Below, one piece after another: positions 1 to 8,339 of a stretch of 64,000 nucleotides of DNA; positions within the stretch are counted from its first letter, which is position 1; each line of letters starts with the position of its first letter. Source of the DNA: Rhizobium albus. Lineage in GTDB: Bacteria; Pseudomonadota; Alphaproteobacteria; Rhizobiales; Rhizobiaceae. A program made the position numbers and the translations under genes. Below the pieces are notes generated by a model. The model saw only the letters and a program-made list of their open reading frames with translations, made no database searches and had not been told where the DNA came from. Location of the stretch: NCBI GenBank assembly GCA_030160035.1, contig BSNO01000003.1:1302001-1366000 (forward strand), given 5' to 3'.

Positions 1-48
1 AGGACTGCAAATCCTTGTATCCCGGTTCGATTCCGGGCGAGGCCTCCA
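1..48 (+). tRNA. tRNA-Cys (GCA), 3' part
   Basis: This is the 3' part of a tRNA cut by the window edge. It has an anticodon loop ACTGCAAAT with anticodon GCA, a T arm with stem CCCGG/CCGGG (21-25/33-37) around TTCGATT, the 3' acceptor strand at 38-44, a U discriminator base at 45 and an encoded CCA at 46-48. U73 and GCA are the identity elements of tRNA-Cys. The 5' half lies outside the window. Confidence 0.9.
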
Positions 49-205
49 ATCTTTCGATCCCAGCAAGAACAGTCCCGCCAGTTGCAGTGCGTGTGCAGGC
101 GAGGGCGGTTCTTTGTCTTTGCCATTCGCGCGATGACGGTTTATCGAAGCGACGGGCAGCGCTTGCAGCGGTGCCGACGGGGATATGCAGGAGTTTTCCA
201 GTCCG

Positions 206-880
206 ATGACGATCGATTACGCTCAGGCGCGTGCCAAGATGGTCGACTGCCAGATCCGCACGATGGATGTCACGCAACATGCGGTCCTTGCGGCCTTCTC
301 GGAGGTGCCGCGCGAGGCTTTCGTGCCGGCCAAGTTCGCTCAGCTTGCCTATATCGATGACGATCTGCTCGTGAAGGAAGGCAAGGACGGTGCGCCCGAT
401 CGCTTCATGATGGAGGCCGGCCAGCACGCCCGTCTCGTTCAGCTTGCGGAAATCACGCCGAACGACGTCGTCCTGGAGATCGGATGTGCGACCGGCTACG
501 GCGCTGCGATCCTGTCGCGTCTTGCCGGCTCGGTCGTCGCACTGGAATCGGATCCTGAGCTTGCCGATGAAGCCAGCGCGAAGCTCGCCGATCTTGGCTT
601 CGACAACGTCGCGGTCGTGCAGGGTGACCTGGCAGCCGGTTGTCAGGACGAAGCGCCTTACGACGCCATCATCTTTTCTGGCGCCGTGGAGGTTTTTCCT
701 TCGGCGATTCTGACCCAGTTGCGCGATGGTGGCCGGCTCGTCGTGGTCGAGGGAACGGGCAACGCCGCGCGCGCCAAACTCTATATACGCGAAGGCGAAT
801 TCACCGCGCAGCGGACCGTCTTCAACTCGGCCGTGAAGCCGCTGCCCGGCTTCTCCAAGGCCCCTGAATTCGTGTTTTGA
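206..880 (+). CDS. protein-L-isoaspartate O-methyltransferase family protein
   Basis: The predicted protein is a 224-residue Rossmann-fold SAM-dependent methyltransferase of the PIMT (PCMT) superfamily. The SAM-binding loop is seen as VLEIGCATGYGAA, with the acidic strand end VALES after it. The N-terminal segment (QARAKMVDCQIRT, then REAFVP) is that of the short PIMT-like proteins that precede tolC in Rhizobiales. I prefer the ATG at 206, which follows a CAGGAG-like site at 188-193; an in-frame ATG at 185 would add seven residues. A second, more canonical PIMT is encoded at 26699-27361, so this copy may act on another substrate. Whether it repairs isoaspartate cannot be judged from the sequence. 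Confidence 0.8.
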   Translation: MTIDYAQARAKMVDCQIRTMDVTQHAVLAAFSEVPREAFVPAKFAQLAYIDDDLLVKEGKDGAPDRFMMEAGQHARLVQLAEITPNDVVLEIGCATGYGAAILSRLAGSVVALESDPELADEASAKLADLGFDNVAVVQGDLAAGCQDEAPYDAIIFSGAVEVFPSAILTQLRDGGRLVVVEGTGNAARAKLYIREGEFTAQRTVFNSAVKPLPGFSKAPEFVF

Positions 881-1037
881 TCGGTTGAATGGCGCTGTTG
901 CGATCCGGCAACGCGCCGCCGCATACTTGGCGTAAGCTTGCCTGTGTACTTGTCTCTAATAGACGGCGGCGCGATAAGCGTCTGACGGACACGATTCATC
1001 ATCGTGATCGCGATGTATTTTGACTGAGGAGTTCGTC

Positions 1038-2384
1038 ATGGCGCGTTACCGCAAATGGCTTTCGACATTCGCGCTTGCGTCTATCATGGCCTTCTCCCCC
1101 ACGATCTCCATGGCCGAAACGATCCTCGGCGCCATGGCCAAGGCCTACGAGAACAATCCTGATCTGAACGCGGCAAGAGCCGGCCTCAGGGCGACCGACG
1201 AGGGCGTCGCGATTGCCCGATCGGGATACCGCCCCCGCATCGCCGCGCAGCTCGATGTGTCGGCCACCGAGACCTCGACCGGCTTTGGCGATGGCACCGA
1301 TGCTGCGCTCGGACTGTCCGTTTCGCAGACCTTGTTTGACGGGTTCCAGACGCGCAATGCCGTTCTCGGCGCGCAGTCGGATGTGTTCGCGGGCCAGGAA
1401 GGGCTTCGCAGCACCGAACAGGACATCCTGCTGTCGGCGGCGCAGGCCTTCATGAACGTCGTGCGTGACCGCCAGATCGTCCAGATCCGTCGCCAGAACC
1501 TCGAATTCCTCAACGAGCAGCTGAATGCTGCCCAGGCGCGTTTCGATGTAGGTGAAGGCACCCGCACCGATGTCAGCCAGGCGCAGGCCTCGCTCGCTGC
1601 AGCGGAAGCCGGTCTGGTGGCCGCGCGGGCGCAGGTGAGCTCGTCTGAAGCCGTGTACGTCCAGATCGTCGGCGCGGCGCCGCCCGCGTCCATGACGCCG
1701 GCCCCGGCTGCAGGTGGTCTGCTGCCGCCCTCGCTGGATACAGCGGTCACATCCGGTCTTGCCGAGCACCCGCTGGTCAAGTCCGCGCAATTCGCGATGA
1801 ACGCGGCCGACTTTTCGGTCAAGCAAGCCGAAGGCGCGCTTCTTCCGGGCGTCAATCTGAGCGGCTCGGTTGGCCAGGATCTCCAGAGCGGCGATACGCA
1901 GGCGACGATCGGGGCAACGCTGTCGGTGCCGATCTACCAGGGCGGCTTGACGTCGGCACAGGTGCGCCAGAGTAAGGAACTGCTCGGCCAGGCGCGCATC
2001 AACGTCGATGTTGCCCGCAACCAGCTTCGTCAGGCGATCGTCACGTCCTGGACCCAGCTCGAGGCCTCCCGCGCTGCGATCGCGGCAAACCGCGCCCAGC
2101 TCAATGCATCCGACCTCGCTCTCTCGGGCGTTATCGAAGAGCGCGATGTCGGGCAGCGCACCACGCTTGACGTGCTGAATGCGCAGCAGGACGTGCTGAC
2201 AGCGCGCGAAACGCTGGCGCAGGCCGAGCGCGATGCCATCGTGGCCAGCTATTCGGTGCTGTCCACCACCGGCCGGTTGCTTGTCGGTCGCCTTGGTCTC
2301 CAGGTGGCCGAATATCGGCCGGAAGTCCATTACGAGGCTGTCCAGGACAAGTGGTACGGCCTGCGGACCATCGACGGACGCTAG
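1038..2384 (+). CDS. tolC: TolC family outer-membrane efflux channel
   Basis: The 448-residue protein is an outer-membrane efflux protein that would form the trimeric exit duct for type I secretion and RND pumps. It has a cleavable signal peptide ending near SMA/ET, then the internally duplicated OEP layout rich in long Ala/Gln helices (such as QARFDVGEGTRTDVSQAQA) and a conserved GQRTTLDVLNAQQDVLTARE segment late in the protein. The ATG at 1038 is chosen because GAGGAG lies about seven bases upstream; an in-frame TTG at 1020 is less likely. An intrinsic terminator follows at 2428-2462. The gene lies between the PIMT-like and popZ-like genes. No pump subunits are adjacent, which is usual for a shared TolC. 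Confidence 0.93.
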   Translation: MARYRKWLSTFALASIMAFSPTISMAETILGAMAKAYENNPDLNAARAGLRATDEGVAIARSGYRPRIAAQLDVSATETSTGFGDGTDAALGLSVSQTLFDGFQTRNAVLGAQSDVFAGQEGLRSTEQDILLSAAQAFMNVVRDRQIVQIRRQNLEFLNEQLNAAQARFDVGEGTRTDVSQAQASLAAAEAGLVAARAQVSSSEAVYVQIVGAAPPASMTPAPAAGGLLPPSLDTAVTSGLAEHPLVKSAQFAMNAADFSVKQAEGALLPGVNLSGSVGQDLQSGDTQATIGATLSVPIYQGGLTSAQVRQSKELLGQARINVDVARNQLRQAIVTSWTQLEASRAAIAANRAQLNASDLALSGVIEERDVGQRTTLDVLNAQQDVLTARETLAQAERDAIVASYSVLSTTGRLLVGRLGLQVAEYRPEVHYEAVQDKWYGLRTIDGR

Positions 2385-2427
2385 TCTACACTTCGGTCTC
2401 GAAGCTTATTGTCAGACAAAGTTGTGC

Positions 2428-2462
2428 ATCCCCGGTGGCCCACGGTCACCGGGGATTCTTTT
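2428..2462 (+). terminator. intrinsic terminator after tolC
   Basis: There is a perfect 10-bp stem (ATCCCCGGTG at 2428-2437 with CACCGGGGAT at 2447-2456) and a 9-base loop, followed by TCTTTT. It sits 43 bases past the tolC stop codon and before the popZ-like gene. Confidence 0.85.
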
Positions 2463-2539
2463 CGTCGCATCAATCGCTTATGATCAAACCGAACGAATCG
2501 GGCCGATCAGGCCCGGCAGGCGGCGGTAAGAGGGCAACG

Positions 2540-3316
2540 ATGGTACAGACGAGCGCGGCGCGAGAGCCTTCCATGGAGGAAATTCTGGCCTCCATCCGCC
2601 GGATCATCGAGACCAACGATGCAGCGTCGCCGGACCGTGGCGATAGCCGGCCCCAGCTTGCCGCCGTGAGCGAGGTGCCTGCTGCGGCACAGCCCCAGAA
2701 CACCCAAGTCGACAATCACCCGCAGCCCCAGGCTGCACAGTCAGCTGCGGCGGCCCGAACCATTTCGCTTGCCGATGTCGCCGCACGTCTTCGGTCGGCG
2801 CCGGATGCGCAGCCGATACCGGCCGCCGCAGCGCCTGCCGTAGAGGACGAGGTCGCAAGGGCCATGACCGCGGATAGCCTCCAGCGCTTCGACAGCGAAG
2901 AACTGGACGTCGCCGAGGACGATGCCGCGAATGACCATTGGAACCGCCTGGCCGACGAGGAGCATTTCGAAGAGCCGGCCGATGGAAGCGACTGGCCGGA
3001 CCTCGACGCGCTCGATCAGTCCGCCTCCGTTCTTCACCTGCACGAGCATGCTGCCGAAAAGGCGCAGGACACGCGCACATCCACCGAGCAGAAGGGCGGC
3101 GAGCTCATCTCGAGTGCTGCCGGCGCCAAGGTCGCAGCGGCCTTCGAAGACCTGAACGAAGCGGTCGTGCGCGGCCAGATGCGGTCTTTCGACGACATCG
3201 CGGAGGACATGCTGCGTCCGATGCTGAAGGATTGGCTCGACGACAATCTGCCGACGCTCGTGGAACGCCTCGTGCGCGAAGAGATCGAGCGCGTCGCGAG
3301 GGGTGGTCGGCGCTAA
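2540..3316 (+). CDS. popZ: PopZ-like polar organizing protein (DUF2497)
   Basis: The 258-residue protein has the three-part build of DUF2497/PopZ. There is an N-terminal helix EPSMEEILASIRRIIE, an acidic Pro/Ala-rich disordered middle (about residues 35-180), and a C-terminal helical oligomerisation region ending MLRPMLKDWLDDNLPTLVER and LVREEIERVARG. In alphaproteobacteria PopZ forms a polar matrix that anchors the ParB-parS complex and cell-cycle regulators. The ATG at 2540 is preceded by TAAGAGGG; the reading frame is open further upstream but the family N-terminus begins here. It lies between tolC and valS. The family assignment is firm, while the exact polar role in this organism is inferred. 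Confidence 0.85.
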   Translation: MVQTSAAREPSMEEILASIRRIIETNDAASPDRGDSRPQLAAVSEVPAAAQPQNTQVDNHPQPQAAQSAAAARTISLADVAARLRSAPDAQPIPAAAAPAVEDEVARAMTADSLQRFDSEELDVAEDDAANDHWNRLADEEHFEEPADGSDWPDLDALDQSASVLHLHEHAAEKAQDTRTSTEQKGGELISSAAGAKVAAAFEDLNEAVVRGQMRSFDDIAEDMLRPMLKDWLDDNLPTLVERLVREEIERVARGGRR

Positions 3317-3468
3317 CTTCCGACGCCGCCTCGAACGTCAGCTGACATTGCAAACTGCATCTGCAAGCGGGCAGGCCTATGGAGCCTCGCTCGGTTGCGC
3401 ATTTGGTTGACTCGGCGCCGGCCATCCGGTTTACACCGCACCACCAGTTCTCCCCGAAAGCCGCGTTG

Positions 3469-6375
3469 ATGCTTGAAAAAACCTATGATGCACGGGCAAT
3501 CGAGCCTGAAATTTCCAAGCGTTGGGAAGAGGCCGATGCCTTCCGCGCCGGTGCCGGCGCCAAGGAGGGAGCTGATCCCTATACCATCGTCATCCCGCCG
3601 CCAAACGTCACCGGCTCGCTCCATATGGGCCACGCGCTCAACAACACGCTTCAGGATGCGCTGATCCGTTTCGAGCGCATGCGCGGGAAGAACGTGCTGT
3701 GGCAGCCGGGCATGGACCATGCGGGCATCGCCACGCAAATGGTCGTCGAGCGCCAGCTGGCCGAGCGCCAGGAGCCGAACCGCCGCACCATGGGCCGCGA
3801 CGCGTTCGTCGACCGCGTCTGGCAGTGGAAGGACGAGTCCGGCGGGATGATCATGAACCAGCTGAAGCGCCTTGGCGCCTCGGCGGATTTCTCGCGCGAA
3901 CGGTTCACCATGGACGAGGGCCTGTCCAAGGCAGTCCTGGAGGTGTTCGTCACGCTCTACAAGGAAGGCCTGATCTATCGCGGCAAGCGGCTGGTCAACT
4001 GGGACCCGAAATTCGAAACTGCGATTTCGGATCTCGAAGTCGAGAATCGCGAAGTCGAAGGCCACATGTGGCACTTCAAGTATCCGCTGGCCGGGGGCGA
4101 AACCTACGAATATGTCGAGCGCGATGCCGATGGAAACGTCGTGCTCAGCGAGACCCGCGATTATATAGCGATCGCAACAACACGCCCGGAAACGATGCTC
4201 GGCGACGGTGCTGTCGCTGTTCATCCATCGGATGAGCGTTATGCGCCGATTGTCGGAAAGCTTTGCGAAATTCCCGTCGGGCCCAAAGATCACCGCCGCC
4301 TGATCCCGATCATCACCGACGAATATCCCGACAAGGATTTCGGTTCCGGTGCGGTCAAGATCACCGGTGCGCACGACTTCAACGACTACGCTGTCGCCAA
4401 GCGCAACGACATCCCGCTCTACCGCCTGATGGACCTGACAGCTTCGCTGCGCACCGACGGCCAGGGCTACGCGACCTGCGCCGCGCAGGCTGCTGAAATC
4501 GTCCGTTCGGGCGAACTGCCTGACGAAGCGACCATCGACGAGATCAATCTCGTTCCCGACGAATACCGTGGTCTCGACCGCTATGCCGCGCGTGAAAAGA
4601 TCGTTCAGGCGATCAACGCGGAAGGTCTCGCGGTCATGACGACCGATGTCGAGGGCAACACCGTGCCCTTCGTCGAGACCAAGATGATCATGCAGCCCTT
4701 CGGCGATCGCTCCGGCGTCGTCATCGAGCCGATGCTGACCGACCAGTGGTTCGCCGATGCCGCAACATTGGCAAAGCCCGCCATCGCCTCTGTCCGCGAA
4801 GGCCGCACCAGGTTTGTCCCAAAGAACTGGGAAAAGACCTATTTCGAATGGATGGAAAACATCCAGCCCTGGTGCATCTCGCGCCAGTTGTGGTGGGGTC
4901 ACCAGATCCCGGCCTGGTATGGCCCGGATGGCTCCGTTTTCGTCGAAAAGACGGAAGAAGAGGCGCTCCACGCTGCCATCCAGCACTACATTTCGCATGA
5001 AGGCCCATGGAAGGCCTGGATCGAGGAGAAGCTCGAGACCTACAAGCCCGGCGAGATCTTGACCCGCGACGAGGACGTGCTCGACACGTGGTTCTCCTCC
5101 GCGCTGTGGCCGTTCTCCACGCTCGGCTGGCCCGACAAGACGAAGGAACTCGAAACCTATTACCAGACCGACGTCCTCGTCACCGGATTCGACATCATCT
5201 TCTTCTGGGTCGCCCGCATGATGATGATGGGTCTGCATTTCATGGACGAAGAGCCGTTCCACACGGTCTATGTCCACGCGCTCGTTCGCGACAAGAACGG
5301 CGCGAAGATGTCGAAGTCGAAGGGCAACGTCATCGATCCGCTCGAACTCATCGACGAGTACGGCGCCGACGCGCTGCGCTTCACGCTGGCGATCATGGCG
5401 GCGCAGGGCCGCGACGTGAAACTCGATCCGGCCCGCATCGCCGGCTACCGGAACTTCGGCACCAAGCTCTGGAATGCGACGCGCTTTGCCGAGATGAACG
5501 GCGCCATTCATGGCGGGGATTTCGATCCGGCATCTGCAAAGCTGCCGGTCAATCGCTGGATCCTGACCGAACTTACCCGGACCGCGCGTGAGATGACGCG
5601 CGCGATGGAAGAATACCGCTTCAACGAAGCCGCCGCGAGCGCCTACCGGTTCGTCTGGAACCAGGTTTGCGATTGGTATCTGGAGCTTCTGAAGCCCGTC
5701 TTCATGGCCGGCAGCGCGGACGAACAGGCCGAGGCGCGCGCCTGTGCCGGCTTCGTGCTCGATTCCATCTACCGCCTGCTGCACCCGTTCATGCCGTTCA
5801 TGACGGAAGAGCTGTGGCGGGTGACGGCCACGGGCGAGGGCCGTGCAACGCTTCTGTGTCACGCCGAATGGCCGAACCCGGACTTCGCCGACGAAGCGGC
5901 AGCCGGCGAACTCAACTGGCTGGTCGATCTCGTCACCGGCATTCGGTCGGCGCGTTCCGAGATGAACGTTCCGCCTTCGGCAACGGCGCCGCTCGTCGTC
6001 GTCGGTGCCTCCGCCGACACCGTTTCGCGGCTGGAACGTCAGCGCGACGCTATGGGCCGTCTGGCGCGTGCCACGTCGATCGATCACGCAGAGGCCCCAC
6101 CTCGCGGTGCCGCCCAGATCGTCGTGGGTGAAGCGACCTATTGCCTGCCGCTCGGCCAGTTGATCGACGTGGAGGCTGAAAAGGCTCGCCTCGACAAGGC
6201 GATCGGCAAGGTCGATGCGGATCTCGCCAAGATCGGCGGCAAGCTGTCGAACGAGAAGTTCGTCGCCAATGCCAAGCCCGAAGTGGTCGAAGCCGAGCGC
6301 GAGAAGCTTGCCGAGCTCGAAGCCCAGCGTGCCGGGCTGGTCGCAGCCCGCGAGCGGATCGCAGCGGCCGACTGA
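3469..6375 (+). CDS. valS: valyl-tRNA synthetase
   Basis: The 968-residue class I aminoacyl-tRNA synthetase charges tRNA-Val. The ATP-binding HIGH motif is seen as HMGH near residue 52 (PPNVTGSLHMGHAL) and the second motif as KMSKSKGNVIDP near residue 613. The CP1 editing domain lies between (TTRPETMLGD). A C-terminal coiled coil follows (VEAEKARLDKAIGKVDADL and EKFVANAKPEVVEAERE), as is usual for ValRS. The ATG at 3469 (MLEKTYD) matches the family start; 30 further in-frame codons upstream look non-coding. Confidence 0.97.
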   Translation: MLEKTYDARAIEPEISKRWEEADAFRAGAGAKEGADPYTIVIPPPNVTGSLHMGHALNNTLQDALIRFERMRGKNVLWQPGMDHAGIATQMVVERQLAERQEPNRRTMGRDAFVDRVWQWKDESGGMIMNQLKRLGASADFSRERFTMDEGLSKAVLEVFVTLYKEGLIYRGKRLVNWDPKFETAISDLEVENREVEGHMWHFKYPLAGGETYEYVERDADGNVVLSETRDYIAIATTRPETMLGDGAVAVHPSDERYAPIVGKLCEIPVGPKDHRRLIPIITDEYPDKDFGSGAVKITGAHDFNDYAVAKRNDIPLYRLMDLTASLRTDGQGYATCAAQAAEIVRSGELPDEATIDEINLVPDEYRGLDRYAAREKIVQAINAEGLAVMTTDVEGNTVPFVETKMIMQPFGDRSGVVIEPMLTDQWFADAATLAKPAIASVREGRTRFVPKNWEKTYFEWMENIQPWCISRQLWWGHQIPAWYGPDGSVFVEKTEEEALHAAIQHYISHEGPWKAWIEEKLETYKPGEILTRDEDVLDTWFSSALWPFSTLGWPDKTKELETYYQTDVLVTGFDIIFFWVARMMMMGLHFMDEEPFHTVYVHALVRDKNGAKMSKSKGNVIDPLELIDEYGADALRFTLAIMAAQGRDVKLDPARIAGYRNFGTKLWNATRFAEMNGAIHGGDFDPASAKLPVNRWILTELTRTAREMTRAMEEYRFNEAAASAYRFVWNQVCDWYLELLKPVFMAGSADEQAEARACAGFVLDSIYRLLHPFMPFMTEELWRVTATGEGRATLLCHAEWPNPDFADEAAAGELNWLVDLVTGIRSARSEMNVPPSATAPLVVVGASADTVSRLERQRDAMGRLARATSIDHAEAPPRGAAQIVVGEATYCLPLGQLIDVEAEKARLDKAIGKVDADLAKIGGKLSNEKFVANAKPEVVEAEREKLAELEAQRAGLVAARERIAAAD

Positions 6376-6828
6376 GGATTCGGAAGGCGCGGGCCGCAAG
6401 GAACCGCGCCTCCACCCCGCAGAGCGTGGTCCCTGCACCGCTCTGCCCATCGGCCTGGGTGGCCTGGTTCATTCAATGTGAATCACTCGGGACCGTTGCC
6501 GAGAACCGGCGACATCCGCCTCTTGCAGGAGCTTACGTAAGGGCAGATCACGTCAAGAATGACGGATGGATTGCTTTGCGACGGAATGTTGCGCAACAGC
6601 AACAAATCGCGGTGCGAGGCCGAAATTTGTCTTAAATCGGGCCGTTCGTGCCTCAATCCGGTTGAAATCCTGTCGCGACGTCCCATCGGAGCGCGAAAAC
6701 CGAGCGATTTTGAACCGCGTGTGGGCGCTTAGAAGAAATCGCCCAAATGCGCACATATTGCCATTCCGCCGCGAACAAGTACCCATTCCATCACGCTCGT
6801 TGACTAGACTGATCGGGGAGGGGTTACC
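6376..6828. other. 453-base intergenic region upstream of the OmpP1/FadL gene
   Basis: No convincing gene was found here. Just after valS there is a G+C-rich inverted repeat, GGCGCGG with CCGCGCC (about 6384-6408), without a T tract. The second half is more A+T-rich and presumably holds the porin promoter. A very strong purine-rich ribosome-binding site (GGGGAGGGG, 6815-6823) precedes the ATG at 6829. Confidence 0.5.
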
Positions 6829-8073
6829 ATGAAGCGTGCACTACTTATTTCGACGGCTCTTGGCGTCGCATTGTCCGCCAGCCAGGCTTTCGCCGGCGGC
6901 CTGGAACGCGGCGGCTACAACATCGATCTCCTGTTCGATCCGAGCGACTACGCAGCCGACGCCAGCGTGACCTACGTCATGCCGAAGCGCGAACTCGACA
7001 ATGTTAGGGACGTCAACCCGGCAAACGGCGTTGGCTCGAACGGTATCGGTGGCGGTCAGTCTAGCGGCGTTCGTGATACGGAAAGCTATTTCGTCCCGCG
7101 CGTCGGCTTCAAGGCCGGTTTCGCCGAAGCGGCAGACTGCCTCGTGCAGTATTCGCAGCCTTGGGGTGCCCATTCCAATCCGGGTGCTGACTGGGTCGGC
7201 GCGAACTCGAACATCGAGACCAAGATCGACAGCCACAGCGCCGACTTTACTTGTTCCTATCGCTTCGCGGTCGGTCCTGGCCAGTTCCGCATCATCGGCG
7301 GTGGCTACTACCAGGAAGTCGAAGGCTTCAAGGAGCGTCTCGTCGCTCCGGTTCCGCTGCTCGCACCGGGTGCCGGCACCGGCGTCGGTCGCCTGGATCT
7401 CGAAGGCAATGGCTGGGGCTACCGCGTCGGCGCCGCCTATGAAATGCCTGAGATCGCCCTTCGCGCGAGCCTCGTCTATAACTCCGAAGTCGATCTCGGC
7501 GACGTTACCGGTACACTCGATCTGCGTCAGATCCCTGGTGCCATCAATCCGGCAAACCCGTTCCTGGGCGGTGTAACGGACGTGTTCGGCACGGCCACCA
7601 TGCCCCAGAGCGTCGAGCTCAAGGTACAATCGGGCATCGCGCCAGGCTGGCTCGCTTTTGGTAGTGTGAAGTGGGTCGACTGGAGCGTTCTTCAGACGCT
7701 GCCCTTCTGCCCCACCGCCTTTAGCGCGGTTCCCTGCACCGCAGGTGGCCCGACGGAAGCGACCTCGCTGGAACTCCTCTACCAGGATGGCTGGACGGTG
7801 TCGGCTGGTATCGGTCACAAGTTCTCCGAGACGATCAGCGGCGCTGCGTCGCTCACCTGGGATCGTGGCACGGCAACGACGCTCGGCACCCAGACTGACA
7901 CGTGGACGGTGTCCGGCGGCCTGTCCTACACGCCAAGCGAGATGGTGGAACTGCGCTTCGGCGGCGCGCTGGGCGTGCTGACCTCCGGATCGTCTATCGA
8001 TGAGGATGTCGCCTACGATTTCGGCAATGATTTCGTCGGTGCGATCCAGGCTGGCGCCCGCATCCGGTTCTGA
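6829..8073 (+). CDS. OmpP1/FadL/TodX family outer-membrane protein
   Basis: The 414-residue precursor has a signal peptide (ending SQAFA/GGLERGGYNI) and a beta-barrel pattern of alternating residues and Gly/aromatic turns to the C-terminal Phe (IQAGARIRF). The mature N-terminus (RGGYNIDLLFDPSDYAADASVTYVMP) and the SAFAEAADCLVQY-like block fit the OmpP1/FadL/TodX long-chain fatty-acid and hydrophobic-compound channels of Rhizobiales. These barrels let hydrophobic compounds cross the outer membrane by lateral diffusion. The gene stands alone, with long upstream DNA and its own terminator. The actual substrate cannot be told from the sequence. Confidence 0.85.
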   Translation: MKRALLISTALGVALSASQAFAGGLERGGYNIDLLFDPSDYAADASVTYVMPKRELDNVRDVNPANGVGSNGIGGGQSSGVRDTESYFVPRVGFKAGFAEAADCLVQYSQPWGAHSNPGADWVGANSNIETKIDSHSADFTCSYRFAVGPGQFRIIGGGYYQEVEGFKERLVAPVPLLAPGAGTGVGRLDLEGNGWGYRVGAAYEMPEIALRASLVYNSEVDLGDVTGTLDLRQIPGAINPANPFLGGVTDVFGTATMPQSVELKVQSGIAPGWLAFGSVKWVDWSVLQTLPFCPTAFSAVPCTAGGPTEATSLELLYQDGWTVSAGIGHKFSETISGAASLTWDRGTATTLGTQTDTWTVSGGLSYTPSEMVELRFGGALGVLTSGSSIDEDVAYDFGNDFVGAIQAGARIRF

Positions 8074-8098
8074 TACGACCTTCAAGTGTTGACTGCGA

Positions 8099-8126
8099 AA
8101 CCCGGCGCATGCGCCGGGTTTTTTTG
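8099..8126 (+). terminator. intrinsic terminator after the fadL-like gene
   Basis: The self-complementary stem AACCCGGCGC/GCGCCGGGTT (8099-8108 with 8111-8120) is followed by a run of T (7 Ts in total). Confidence 0.93.
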
Positions 8127-8339
8127 TGCTTTGCTCTAAGTCTGTTGCACGCTGCTACTCTCACTTTGTTGCGATGTGGCGCTTTGGTCACAGTCGTGAG
8201 CAGACAAGTTTGCTAACCATTCCTCGGGCATGATCTGCCCCCGTGCCGCCACAAACCGGCGGCAGTTGGAGGGGGCTCGAAGGGGGACCGCGATGATCGC
8301 GGAGTTCGAGCGAGAGAGAGTGCCGGGGTCGGGTCATTC

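Noticed and set aside
999-2330. Minus-strand frame opposite tolC
   Set aside because: Shadow frame; its Arg/Gly/Leu-rich composition is that of antisense GC-rich coding DNA.
3313-6450. Open frame of about 1045 codons on the minus strand opposite valS
   Set aside because: It is a mirror of valS codon bias in GC-rich DNA. It has no ribosome-binding site, shows no known domain, and overlaps a certain gene over its whole length.
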